Source: Paroedura picta (Eukaryota; Chordata; Lepidosauria; Squamata; Gekkonidae). From it: a DNA stretch of 64,000 nucleotides. Positions within the stretch are counted from its first letter, which is position 1. Each line of letters begins with the position of its first letter. Where the stretch lies: positions 19,579,345 to 19,643,344 of the forward strand of contig NC_135381.1 in assembly GCF_049243985.1 (NCBI RefSeq). The letters run 5' to 3'. Positions 20,101-31,183 of the stretch are shown piece by piece. A program made the position numbers and the translations under genes. A model generated the notes under the pieces. That model was not told the origin of the DNA, ran no database searches, and saw only the letters and a list, made by a program, of their open reading frames with translations.

Positions 20101-20744
20101 GGATTTTGGAGAGAAGTGAGGGAACAGTATGTTTCTTTTTGCCTTCCCTGACCGAAATACCACACTTTGATCACAGTCCTTGAAATTCTCAAAGTGCTGT
20201 GATATTTTCATTGTTTCAGAACAGTGCGCCACAGAAAGAAATATTTATTTGTGCCCCACTTTTCTCCCCACAAAAGGGCCGGTAACTTTCTTTTCCCAAT
20301 GTCAGAACAACAACCCTGTGAGGTAGGATGGGCTAAGAAAAAATGACTGATCTAAGATCACCCCATGAGCTTCCACAATGGATTTGGAATTGGCACCTGA
20401 GTTTTCCAGATCTTTATCCAAAAGTCTAACCAGTACATACCCTGTCTGAAGGGATTTTAGGAAACTTCTGGAGCTTAAATCTTATGCCTGTTAATTACTG
20501 TCCAGTTGCCATTGGGTGAGGCAGGAGAGACTCCCAGAACAGGACTGGTACTTGAAGGGGTTACTGTATGGATGAGCCTTTTCCCAGATGGCCCTCAGGT
20601 TTCCATGCTGGTGCCTTTAGCCAGGTCTGACTTCTGCCTCTCTTTCCTTCTTAGGTCCATATGAACCTTCTCATCCTGGAAGCCAGGCTTCAAGCAGAAC
20701 TGCTGTATGCTCTTCGTGCGATCACTCACTACATGGTCTCCTAG
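10238..20744 (+). CDS. Sestrin-family protein, probable fourth paralogue (443 aa)
   Basis: Nine coding exons: 10238-10297, 13873-14079, 14743-14925, 15313-15543, 15738-15843, 16364-16482, 16670-16860, 17472-17616 and 20655-20744; all phases join and give 443 residues plus stop (human sestrins 480-551). Sestrins restrain mTORC1 by binding GATOR2 and have an N-terminal alkyl-hydroperoxide-reductase-like half. Family blocks seen are [88 protein letters not shown] and [12 protein letters not shown]. The best match from memory is SESN1/SESN3 (for example ITQxMxxHxQYLxSFLR), but many otherwise invariant sites differ, including the leucine pocket. The acidic SQEEM-SRFE segment of other sestrins is missing and the middle is short. 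It is therefore read as a separate paralogue, not a SESN1-3 orthologue. Exon 1 is the least certain part, and the donor after 15543 (GTCCGT) is atypical. Confidence 0.9.
11181..13872. other. Sestrin intron 1 (downstream part)
   Basis: No coding exon recognised. The frame at 11376-11729 runs into a GTGAGT but has no family match. A CR1 tail lies at 12885-12970. A 16-nt AG...GT mini-interval near 13431-13446 is not phase-compatible and was not used. Confidence 0.45.
12885..12970 (-). mobile_element. CR1 LINE 3' tail fragment (reverse)
   Basis: Contains AATCATAGAATGATAGAG and GTCATCTAGTCCAACCCCCT, typical of CR1 3' ends read in reverse. The ATAGAATC-type octamer marks the CR1 terminus. Confidence 0.7.
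14395..14615 (-). mobile_element. MIR-like tRNA-derived SINE (reverse)
   Basis: Holds ACAACAACCCTGTGAGGTAG, a GTCAAG segment, GGGGATTTGAACCTGGGTCT (reverse B box) and CTATCCTAC. Similar copies lie at 20235-20440 and 36050-36240. Confidence 0.6.
14743..14925 (+). CDS. Sestrin redox/N-lobe exon
   Basis: Residues 90-150. Holds the RHRC-R-Y-x4-H motif; Cys96, Tyr98 and His103 line up with SESN2 Cys125, Tyr127 and His132, the residues linked to alkyl-hydroperoxide reduction. The exon then runs through [17 protein letters not shown]. Phase 0 at both ends. Confidence 0.93.
16670..17616 (+). CDS. Sestrin leucine-pocket and GATOR2-surface exons
   Basis: Exons 16670-16860 and 17472-17616 (residues 303-414), split inside an Arg codon. 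They align to SESN2 without a gap from DEKF to HSEK, offset 38. Asp368/Asp369, Arg381, Lys384 and Lys388 match SESN2 D406/D407, R419, K422 and K426 (GATOR2 side). Trp406, Phe409 and Glu413 match W444, F447 and E451. SESN2 T374, T377, T386, L389 and R390 become Gln, Ala, His, Phe and Lys. Confidence 0.9.
17828..18018 (+). mobile_element. Sauria-type SINE (sense), truncated tail
   Basis: Contains GTGTTGTGGTTAAGAGCAGT, GAGTTTGATTTCCCC and GCAAGGTGTCTGTTGTGGGG. It abuts a reverse copy, giving an inverted pair in the sestrin last intron. Confidence 0.7.
18021..18280 (-). mobile_element. Sauria-type SINE (reverse)
   Basis: Begins AGTTGGTTCTTATATGC and ends ACTATACCAAGCTGGCTCTC, the reverse of the family head. 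A short further piece of the same family follows at 18284-18360. Confidence 0.7.
18361..20234. other. Sestrin last intron, middle part
   Basis: No exon recognised. 19500-19900 is a G-rich, loosely repetitive stretch. A 40-codon open frame at 19324-19446 (starts [15 protein letters not shown]) has no recognised family. Confidence 0.4.
20235..20440 (-). mobile_element. MIR-like tRNA-derived SINE (reverse)
   Basis: Same plan as 14395-14615: CACTTTTCTCCCCA, ACAACAACCCTGTGAGGTAG and a reverse B box, more diverged. Confidence 0.5.
20655..20744 (+). CDS. Sestrin last coding exon
   Basis: Encodes [20 protein letters not shown] followed by RAITHYMVS and stop TAG, the near-invariant sestrin C-terminus. 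Human copies end RYMT or RHLT; this one has one extra residue. Acceptor TTCTTAG. Confidence 0.95.
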   Translation, partial: VHMNLLILEARLQAELLYALRAITHYMVS

Positions 20745-22860
20745 AAGGGGTGCTGGTGGGAACCCCTCTGGGGCTGAGGACTCATGCACCATGGCATTCA
20801 CCCACCATGTTTACTTGACAGCATTCCCTTCCATTGTGGGGTGTGTGGAGAGACAGACACCCCTCCATTTTCATGTGCAATTTCCAAACTGGGACTCCGG
20901 GGAAAGATAATTCAAAGGTGGTGTGCAAGACATTTGTGTCCAGTTTGGCAGTGTTGGAAGTTGGGCTCCCTTCCCTACTGTCCATCCCTCTGGGCAGCTT
21001 GGTCTGCTGAAGAAAGTGGCTGGCCACAACTTGACTCTTCCCCCCCTCCTTTCTCTGCACAGGGCAAGGTTGCCGGTGCCACCTCTTCCATCCTTGATCC
21101 AGTGCAGTAGCTCTGTCTGCTAAAACATCCGTTACAGTATTAGGTGGGCCTCTCCCTGCCTCCACATGCCATTCTTGCCCCCTTCTTATTGTGCCAACAA
21201 GACCCACATTGTAAAGGCTCAGCTTGCTCTTGGACACTCTCGTAGGAGGAAAAGGTGGGGCGATTTCTGGCTTGTAAAGGTACTGGTAGGGGTTAGTGAG
21301 ACCTTACTTCTGGCCAAAGGTAGGGTATGTGTATGTATGTGTGTGTGTGTGTGTGGAGGAAGCAAGTAGAACTCTTTGCTTGTGGGAGCTCCTGCCCCTG
21401 ACTCTGCCGTTTTCTTCCCTGGTTAGATTCTTCCTCCCTGTCCTCCTTGCCAGCTGTTTTCCCTAGCCAAAATCTCCTGCATGCTCAGCAAACACCCCTG
21501 TACTCCCTACACCCCTGATTTTTGTTTGAAGGGAGCCGCCTTGATCTGCCAGCAACACATTTCCTGTCTGGCTTTTCTCAGTGGCTTCTCTTTACTTCCT
21601 CTAGCCAGCAAAGGGGCAGAGGGTGTCCAAGGGTTTGAATATGTGCCCCCAATGATTTTTTTTCTTCTTCCAAGGGGTCCATTGTGATGACATAAGCTAC
21701 TTATGGGATGGCTTCCTCTGATCTGTGCTCTTGCTAGGAACTCTCTGCCAGCAGAGAACTGGGGGGAGGGGGGGAGACTGGTGCTCTATTTTTAATGTTG
21801 GCATGTGCCACTCCGCGAGTCCAAGAGAATAGTCCCCTGGCTGGCATGCTGCAGCGGCGACCCTTTTTGTGGGTAATTGTGCATGCACATTGCCTGGATC
21901 ACTGCACAGAAGCTGCATCTCTTGGAAGGCTTGGGGTGGGGGGTTGTAGGGACCTGGCAGAGGGATGCCAGAGAGTCACTGCAAAGTGGGGAGTGGGCTT
22001 GTCACACAGGGCATCAGCTAACCTGTTTACTGTGTAAATGTTTTTTTGGGGGGTGGGGGACAGAACACCGTGTGGGGAAGAAAGTAAAAGCCTATTTTTG
22101 CTATAAAGATAACTGTTTGACACGGAGCAAGCTCCGTCTTGTCTGTCTGTCTGTGGGGCTGTTGTGCCTACAGGTTGGTCAACTGGAAGGGAGTGGTGGT
22201 GTTGAAGGGCTGGGCAAAGCTGATGGTAACGCAACTCCCTCCCCCTCGCCCCTGACTCCTTCCCCCTCGCCCCGTGTTCTGTGTAGCAAGAGATTCTTTA
22301 ACAAAGATGTCAGAATAGACCATTAAGGCTCCTTTCTGGCTCGCTGTTCAGCTAAGCAGGGCCCAGCCACGGTGGGAGACTGCTTGGAGGACCCATAAAA
22401 GGATCAAACAGGATGCAAATGTAATTTTCCTGTCTAGTGTTTTGTGGAAGCTTAATCACCTTTCTGCTGTTGGGCTTCAGGACACCCGTTAGGTGCAAGG
22501 AAGAAAGTGCTCTTTATTTGATAGGGAGCAAAAGGGGACGTTCTTCCTTTGTCTCTTAAAACTTGGTAAAAGTTTAACTAGCTAAAGTTCTTCCTTTAAA
22601 AACAACCAAAACCAAGAGGGGTTTGGCTTCCAAGGACAGGGTAAGTGCCACTTTTGGGGGTCGAGATTAGAAGAACACTTTGTTTATTGGAAACATTTCT
22701 GTCACTTCTCCACCCAACTCCAGGTTGCCAAGGTACCAAACATGCCAGACATTTAAAAGCACTGAAAGTACTTTTAAATATATAAAATATTTGAAACAAA
22801 CACACACAACCAGGGAGCAGGACTACTTAGAGTAAGGGAATGGCAAACTGAAGAAAGGAG
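20745..22860 (+). other. Sestrin 3' untranslated/downstream region
   Basis: Sequence after the stop codon; no further coding signal. Includes a (GT)n/(GTAT) run near 21327-21356. No canonical AATAAA was found close to the stop, so the 3' end is not placed. Confidence 0.35.
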
Positions 22861-22869
22861 TCTTTTGAC

Positions 22870-23880
22870 CTGGTGGAACATCACAGGAGGGGACAGATGA
22901 CTATCACCGTGCAGGGCCTTCCAACGTTGTCATGCCTTGACAGAACAGGCCCTTTATCAAGGTGCCACCCCTCCAGCCTCAAACGGGAGAGGCACCCGAA
23001 GCAGTTCCTCCAGAGATGACTGGAGTGGTCGGGTAAGTTCATATAGGAGTACATACATATATGGCCCTTTGGATGTCCTGGCCCCAAGCCGTATAGGGAT
23101 TTAAAAGTCAATGCCAGCTCTTTGAATTGGGCTTAGAAACAAACAGGAAGCCCAGTGTAAATAGAACAATAGAACACTTCAGTTAGTCTTCAAGGGTAGC
23201 TCCGCAAAGAATACATTGTTTCATTCTAATCCTGGGGTTTCCAGGGCTTGCATTGCAGTAACAAGCTATTTTCCTGCATGGGAGTTTCCATAGGTCTCAC
23301 CATTTAAAGCTGATTGAAAGGTGTCTCTGACCACTGTCTATCCAATAGCAAGCCCTGGATCCAGTAACATACCCAAGCTATGTACTCCTTTGGAGGAGCA
23401 CAAACCTATCCATAACGGGAAAAATCTCAGTTCCTAGGTCAGATTGTCCTTCCTGCAGTAGTGCCTCTGTTTTGCCATGATTAATCTTAGCTTCATAGTC
23501 CTTCTGGGACCTTCTGAAAGTAGGACTTACAGTGGAGTGTCAACCATGTACAGTTGGCAACCCAGTCCAGTGGATGGAACAAGATCTCTGGGGGACAAGA
23601 TTGAACCATGTGGGACTCTAGCCAAGGGACGAAGCAACATCATGCTCTGAAAATTACCTGTGATGTAGAACTAAAGCCATCACAAAATGGTGAAAGGTGG
23701 TCCATGATTGGTAGGAGTGAAAGGGTGTCAAAGGTGCAGAATAAACAAGAGAGTTGCATTCCCTCTGTCCATCACTTGGTATGGCTCATCTGGCAGGGCA
23801 ACCACGGCTGTTTCGGTCTCATAACCAGGACTGAAACGGGATTGGAATTAATGCAAACAGTCTGGAATCCCTGAAGTTGC
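22870..23880 (-). mobile_element. Degenerate L2-like LINE (reverse), tentative
   Basis: Order of blocks (GAATTGGGC, CCCAGTGTAAAT, TTCAAGGGTAGCTCCGC, then CTCTGGGGGACAAGATTGAACC) resembles the reverse strand of reptile L2-type LINEs from memory. No clear reverse-transcriptase frame survives. Confidence 0.35.
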
Positions 23881-25880
23881 CCAGGCACCATTCATTCTGT
23901 CTCTTAAGATTCTTCTCTGAAAAAAAAAATCCATCAGATTTAGCACCTAAATTTGTGTTGTTAAGCCTGATAGTCTTTTCCAAACAGCCTCTATTTGCTT
24001 ACTGTAAAAATCTGTCCGGGCCTCCTGGCTTTCCTTTGTCAGCTTGGAGAAGAAAATACCACTGATGTGCCTTGAGACTGAAAAATGCACAAGAGGGTCC
24101 TGCTAGCTATGCTTCAGTGTGTTTGATTAGGCCATAAATTGGGGGCCTATCCCACTACAGCAGATACATACAAGTGTATGTTGGTTGATCTCATCTAAAT
24201 AAATTCAGCATCAGTTACTTAAAATGTTCACTGCTGTTTGACCAAGTTGACCAAATGCCAGCTTTGCTTTGGTTTACCAAAATGAAAAAGCAAAGGCCTT
24301 GAGTCACATCAAGGATCATTCTAGCCCTGCCTCCTGTTTCCAGCTGGGAACAGCCTCCAGGAAGCCAAAATGCAGCACTTAAATTCAGCAGCCCTGCTCA
24401 GCCATTTCTCCACCAAGATCCACCAGTTGGAGCTACTCTGTTCTGCCAATCATGTATAAAGCCAAACTCAAACACTGGCCAGCTACCCTTCTAAAACCAT
24501 GTAAGCTAGAGGTCATCATGGAAAAGTTAATTCCACATATTAATTGTGGGAGTTGCACAAAGAAACATTTCTGACTTGAATCTACCTACCTATTTTAGTC
24601 AGTGACCTTAAGTTCCTGGTGGGGAAAGAAAAATGTCACTCCGTTTAGCATTCTAAAATTTTTATAAAGATCAATTATATATCCCCTAAAAGCCATGCAC
24701 AAGTCCCCTGAGGAAAACTTGAAGGAACTAATTATGGTTGAAGGTGATCCAAGGGAGATGTGTGGAAGTTCTTTAAATATCTGAAGGGAAACCAAGTTGA
24801 AGATGGCAAATATTTGTTTACTGCAGTCCCAGAAGGCAAGATAAAATCAAACTGGCTTGTTACAGAGGGCAAATTGGTGAAAATGTATAACAGTAGTTAT
24901 TATCATTATTAAATTTCTTACCCACTACTCTCAGCAAGCCAGCTCGTGGAAGGTTGCAGCATAAAAACCCCACAACAATAAGTCCCATTAAAACTCCCAT
25001 TAAAAATTACAAAATGCAACATTAGAAAAACAACCTGGCGGAAAACCCCCAATCCATCCCATGAGGTATTCCTGCCCCCAGGATGGCAGGGGGCTATGTC
25101 AACCAATGTTATCATGGTGTTCTAGCAGGTGAGGAAACTTCCTAAGGGGGGGGCAACCAGTTCTTCCTCCTCGTTTTCTGGTTCACTTGCTGCTAGAACT
25201 GACAAATTACCTATGTGTGGGGGTGGGGAGGGACTTCTCACCTTGAAATCCCTCCCGGGACAGCCATCTTTTGGTAATGCTCTGCCATAGGGTTTTGTAC
25301 CAGACCTCTGGTCTCATCTTCCTTGCCAAGGCTAGGAATGGAGCTCAACGGTTTTGGAAAGGTATCTGACCCCATGACCCTTCCCCCCCCCCTTGAAAGT
25401 GGTTTCATTTGACTTTCCTGGCTGGGAAAGAGTGAAAGTGACAGCAGGCCAAATTAAGTGAATGTGCATTCTATGCATGGTCAGAACATTTGCAACAGAT
25501 ATATTCATGTTCTCAAGTTTCTAAGGGCAGGCTGGCATTCTCCACACTTATTCCAAAATTGCAAAAAAAGGTGCAATTTTCTGTGCAAAGTCCATTGCAA
25601 TGAGATACCTAAATCAGTGAATTTTTATCAGTAAAATATGATTTCCAGAGAATGTGTCCACACAAAAACTTTCTCAACTCCAGTCTCATTGCTCCCACCC
25701 GTGGATATCCTTAATTCCTGTTAAGCACAGGTCAAGCTACAAGTCTAAAAGTTATGCTGATAATATGCGTCTTCCTTTCCACCTCTCTCTTCACTTTGCA
25801 CACAAATGGACGGATAAAAGCAGGTGTACGCGGGCAGCCTCTGTACAGCCTAGCAAACAGCATTTTAAATAGGGGGGGGG
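23881..25880. other. Intergenic stretch between the sestrin gene and DLG3
   Basis: Mostly AT-rich sequence with no exon, RNA gene or classifiable repeat recognised. Confidence 0.5.
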
Positions 25881-27130
25881 GGGGAGAGAAATCTGTACAA
25901 GAACAGCCGAAAGCGGAGCGCGCAAACAGACAAACCGAAGTGATCAACGGGCATCTGCAAAGGGCATTTCCGTATTTTCGATTCCCGCCTTTCTCCGGAC
26001 AGCCACATCCTGGAGCAGGGCAAACGCAGGGCGCGGTGCAGGGAGTCAAGTTCGGCTCCAAGTTCCCCAGCCAGGCTCCGCTCCGCTCCGGCCTTCTAGC
26101 AACGCTGCAGGGGCCCCCAGAAGAGCGGCGCTCGCTTGGAGAGCAGTGCACGGAGGCGCGGGCAGCCGGAGGGTTCTCGGATCTTTTCCTTTTGTTCAAA
26201 TCCCCCCGCCTTCCAATACTGTCGAGGGACAAACCGGCCCTGCCGTGGCCTGGGCGAAGTCGGGGGCGGCACCTTGGGCGGCCGTCTGCCCGGGCGCAAT
26301 AGGGAGTTTGCTTCCTTCCAAAGAGTCGCGTTCCTAGTCCGTATGCTGTCGGGGGCAGCCGAACGCGGGCCGAAGGCGGACTTGGCGCTTGGTACTTCCG
26401 TCCCCGGGTGCGCTCCCGACTGAGCAGGCGAGCCATTCTGCGAGCCTCTCCCGCCCCGAGAGGCTGCGTCCGGCCCCTTCCCCACTGCCATCTCCGCCCT
26501 CCGGCCGGCCCGGCCCGGCCCCTCCAAATGAGCGCTCCTTGTGGGCCTCCCCGTCTGGGGGCCGCCGGCGCCCCGCCCGGGGCTATGATCAGCCGGAGAG
26601 GTAAGCGGGTGGGGGGAGGCCGGCAGCGGGGTCGGGCAGTCCTCCTGTTGCCTCAGCCCACAGACGGTTCCTGGGCAGCGCGAGTCAGTCGGTTTCCGTC
26701 CCTTCCTCGGCCGCAGGCGTGTGCCTGCCGCTTGTTCCTCCTTGCCGCGCTGCGCGACGAGAGGACCTTCAGCCGGGACGGCTTAAAGCGGAGTTGCGTA
26801 TCCTGCGCCTGCCGCGGCTGGTAACTTTGCTCGCCCCGTCTTGGGCCTTCCCCGGGGTCTCCACCGCCCCCTCCCGAGGGCTCGCTGCTCTCTGCAGTTC
26901 AGCCGGCGCCGCATTACCAGTTTGGAGCCGCAGGGTCGCCTCTTGGCTCCGGGAGCGACCGCCGTTAACCCTTTGCCTTCCGCTCCGCGGTCGTCGGTGC
27001 TTCTCCTTGCTCCCGTGCCCTTGGCAAGGATAGGGCAGCTCTGGGCCCGAGAAGCAGCTCCTTTCCCTCTTCGGACTGACCCCCTTTCACTGGGACTGGT
27101 CCCCCTGTGGAGCAGGGCCCCAGGCAGGCT
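25880..27130 (+). promoter_or_regulatory. DLG3: CpG-rich upstream promoter of DLG3 (L27 form)
   Basis: Dense CpG and high G+C for about 1.2 kb, with many GGCCCGG/GCCGGC-type blocks, centred on the ATG exon at 26585. No TATA box near the start. The transcription start is not determined. Confidence 0.7.
26585..26600 (+). CDS. DLG3: DLG3 L27-form first coding exon
   Basis: Sixteen bases, MISRR plus one base, with donor GTAAGC inside the CpG island. It completes the Asp codon of DTQRAVEIL in the next exon, as MPVRKQDTQRAL does in DLG1. Confidence 0.8.
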
Positions 27131-30100
27131 CAGCCCGACTAGGCAGACTCTGGGCTGTAGCACCCAGTGGTCTTGCATGCTTCCTTGAGGGGGCGGAGCT
27201 GCTTGGGACCCTTGGAGAGATTCCTCAGTGAGAGTGAGGCTTCCTCCAGTGATTCGGGTGTTGTTGGGCTGCAGGGCAACGGCTGGTCACCCAAGATGAC
27301 TGTTCCCAAGGCCACCGCCCTTTGCATAATCATGTCCCATGCAGTGGTGGCTAGTGGTAGGCAAGCAGCTGTGGACAGTTTTGAAAAGTCCTTCTCTTTC
27401 CTTTGGTCTTGGTGAGGGTCTTGATAATGGACTGGCTGATGATTAGGATGCCGGAGGCCAGAGCAGACAGGGATGTTTGTTTGGAGACTGGGCCCCTGCT
27501 GGGAGATAGGCAGCTCTGAGGTCAAGGGATGGGCCTAGCTCCCTGCTTCATTGCCTCTTCCTCCCTCAGGGCGCCTTTACAATCACCCTTTGTTTTAGGG
27601 CTGCCTCCCTCACAAAGGGAAGCCCTTGTTAATTGGTGTGGGGAGACCTGCCTTGCTGGGTCAGGCCATCTTGCTGAGAGCAGAATCCAGGCTTCTGTGA
27701 AGCAAGGCTTGCAGCAGCTCCTTGTTCTCCTGACCCATAGCCCCTGGGAGATGCTTTGGACTTTTTGGCATGCCAGTAAGAGGGGAGCCATAACAACGAT
27801 GTATAACATTAAATTTAAATGAGTAGCCGTGTTGGTCTGAAGTAGCACAATAAAATCAGAGTCCAGTAGCACCTTTAAGACCAACAAAGATTTATTCAAG
27901 GCGTGAGCTTTAGAGTGCAAGCACCTTTCTCACGAAGGGTGCTTGCACTCGAAAGCTCACGCCTTGAATAAATCTTTGTTGGTCTTAAAGGTGCTACTGG
28001 GCTCTGTTTTTATTAAATTTACGAAGCATGTGGGGTGAGTGAAATAGCACTCACTTTTTATGTTGATAGGTAAGTTCCAAGAAAGTCACTTTTTCCTGGT
28101 TCACTTGCTGCTAGAACTGAATCAACCTCCCATGAAATTGATTGGCAAGGTCAGGGCAGACCAAATGAAGCAACTATTTCACAACAGGCACAGTTAACTT
28201 GTCGAAATCACTAGATGTGATCATGGCTGCCAGTTTAGCACCAGGTTGCACATTCCCTGGGGTTCATGTAAAATCCCCTGACGATTTTTTTTAAAAATGA
28301 AGAGCAAACAATTAAGGCTGTATCTCAAGAGGAACAGGGTGGCTGTGGAAGAGGCACTACACTTTTGGACTTGCTCTTTTTATATTAAAGATATAGCTTT
28401 TTCCTACGACAGGTAGAAAAACAATGCCCATATTCCCTGCAGATAGAGATGTTTGAGGGGGGAGAGGTTTTGGATAGGAAAACTGCATATAGAGAAGCAC
28501 CCATCCTACCTACCTCTGCTCTTAGCTTCAGCCTTAAATCTTGTGCTTTTTATTTTTTTTTAAATGCATTGGAGAAAAGCTATGCAGAACTCCCCACGCT
28601 GTTTCTCTAGGCTGCAAGGTGGTTCTAAAACATGCCTAAGACAAATTCACAGTGAAGGGATGTATCAGTAGTTATTAGCAAATCTCGTTGAATGGAACCT
28701 CCATGTTCAGAACTAGTATACCTCTGATCTGGCAGACGTTTGTGGGTAGACAATATGGGTGCTGCTGAGCTAAAGGATGGGAAGTACTGGGTGATTTGAC
28801 TACATCTGGTTATATACTAACTTTCAAGCTCTGACTTTGTCTTGGCAGATACCCAGCGGGCTGTGGAGATCCTGGCCCGGTACCAGGGAATCTTGCGGTC
28901 TCCGGAGGAACAGCCTCTGCATGAGTCAATTGGGAAAGTGGTGCATGTCTTCCAGAGTGAGCTCTTCCTGGCACTTCTGGGTAAGGGATGCCCCCAGCTG
29001 CAGAGAGCCAGAACACCTGGAACCATCTGAGGCTGTGATTAGGGTCAGGGAATCTGTCTGCATCAAAGCTCTTACTTGGAAGATCTGTTGCACTTTTTCA
29101 GAACCTCCGATCCCTGTAGTACCTTTGGGAAGGATCTAGTATGGAAGTTATGCAAGCACTGAGCAGTTTCCGTACAATTCCCCAGAATGGTAATTATTTA
29201 TTAGCCATAGATCCATCAAGTTTGAGGGAGTTGATACTTTCCTCCCCTGTATTCCCCATTCATTGGCACATCCCAGGTCCAGTGCTTGGTCTCGCAGCAG
29301 AAATGAACTGTGGCCATTCATTTATTTAGTGGTTCACTTGAGAGCACCAGTGGGATGGTGGCTAAATCTTTCTCTTGATAACACTCCCATTTACAGAACA
29401 AAGCTTCATTCTTATCTTGGTGGCCCCTCCTCTTTACCTGCATAGCCTCATCTTGGCTTCTGCTTGTTGGTCATGCTGAATGCAATGGCATGCATAGAAC
29501 TGACTTATGCAGAGCTGTCTGGATTCAGGTTACGTTATAGAATTTAATTCCTTGACACTGAAGAATAGTTCTTGGCCCTCCAGAAGCTTACAGGCTAAAT
29601 TTCTAAAGGAAGACAAAATAGATAGTAGGAAGGGCAGCAAAAGAGAGGAGGGAGGAAACACCATTTCATGCTCTTGGACAGGGGTAGTCAACCAGTAGTC
29701 CTCCAGATGTTCATGGACTACAATTCCCATGAGCCCCTGACAGCAAATGTTGACAGGGGCTCATGGGTATTGTAGTCCATTGACATCTGGAGGACCACAG
29801 GTTGACTACCCCTGCTCTTGGGCATCATTTACAGCTGGGGTCAAGCCCATGTCTTGACTCCAGGGGAGAGCTGAGAGCATCCCAGGAGAAAAAGAACTTG
29901 TAAATTTGCAGGTTCCACTTCTATATTCCATTTTTTGTAATGCCACGATTGAACTGGGAGCTCCACTTAGCATAGCAACCTTACTTAGAACAAAAGGGCC
30001 TGGCAGTTGACTCAGATCACCTGGAAAGGGCTGCACTTGGGATATAGGCAGAGCGTTCTTTGAGATGGGCTAGGTAGAAGGGTCTCCTGAGCACTAACCG

Positions 30101-31123
30101 TGAGGTCCAGATCCATTTAACTTCATACAGAACCTCTTGAGTTGGTTGAGCGAGGGATGCAGCTCTGCCTGACTCAGACAGAGCTGTGAGCGCACGGGGG
30201 CAGGATATGTCTGGCTGGAGCGAAACAGCCGAAACAGCCGCAGCTGCCGCTTCTGCTCAGGAATGTGAGACCCTGGCCTTGTGCACAGAGGAAATGCCTA
30301 GGCCTCCACCTCCCTCCACCTCCCAGCTTTTCCTGGCTGACTTGGTTGGATGCCAAGCAGTTCCCTTGGCCCTGCATTAGTAACAGCAGTGGTGGGTCTG
30401 CAGACTGTTCCCCAAACCTGGAAGTGGAGGGTCTGTGTCCCCTCCACTGGCCAGATCAGTTACTGTTCCAGCTGAGCTCCCACAGGGAAGACCTGGCTTG
30501 CTAATTCCCACTACAGGGTTCCTGGGGGGGGGGGGGTGAGCTCTGCACACACACACACACACACACAAACTGTGTTACTATAGGGTGGGGTCTGGCTGAA
30601 TTTTAGAAGGGAAAAGGGTTGCTCACCTCAGCTGAGGTTTGGAATCAGATTGTGATAAAAGAAATTGAGGAAGGGGATAAAAGAGTCATTTGTATGCATT
30701 TAACCGTAAACAGCATCCTTTGCAACTGTGAACTGCAAGAGAAGGGCTTTCACCAGGGCCCATTCTGCACGCATAGGATAATGCACTTGTAATGTGCTTT
30801 GGCAGCTGGATTTTCCTGTGTGGAAGAAGAAAATCTACTTCTAAACTGCATTGAAAGTGCATTATCTGTTGTGTGCAGAATAGGCCCTGGAGTCTCTGCA
30901 ATTTAGAGATGTGGAGCAGCAGGGAAGGGGGGTGGGAGGGAATCCCGGAGGTTCTGCTCTGACAATTGGCTTGGCTGTTTCTCACTGTTCTCCAAAGCTT
31001 TATGTGCAAAGTCCATCAGATTTGCCGTGTTTCATCACCGTCAGGACATTTGGGACAAGCTTCAGATCCTGTCTTTTTCTGTGTTTGTGTGTGAGATTCT
31101 TGTTGTTGTTGTTGTTGTTGTTG

Positions 31124-31183
<60 letters not shown>

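Noticed and set aside
10238-20744. Calling the sestrin SESN1, SESN2 or SESN3
   Set aside because: It mixes SESN1- and SESN3-like stretches, lacks motifs shared by all three and sits in the wrong neighbourhood, so no symbol was given.
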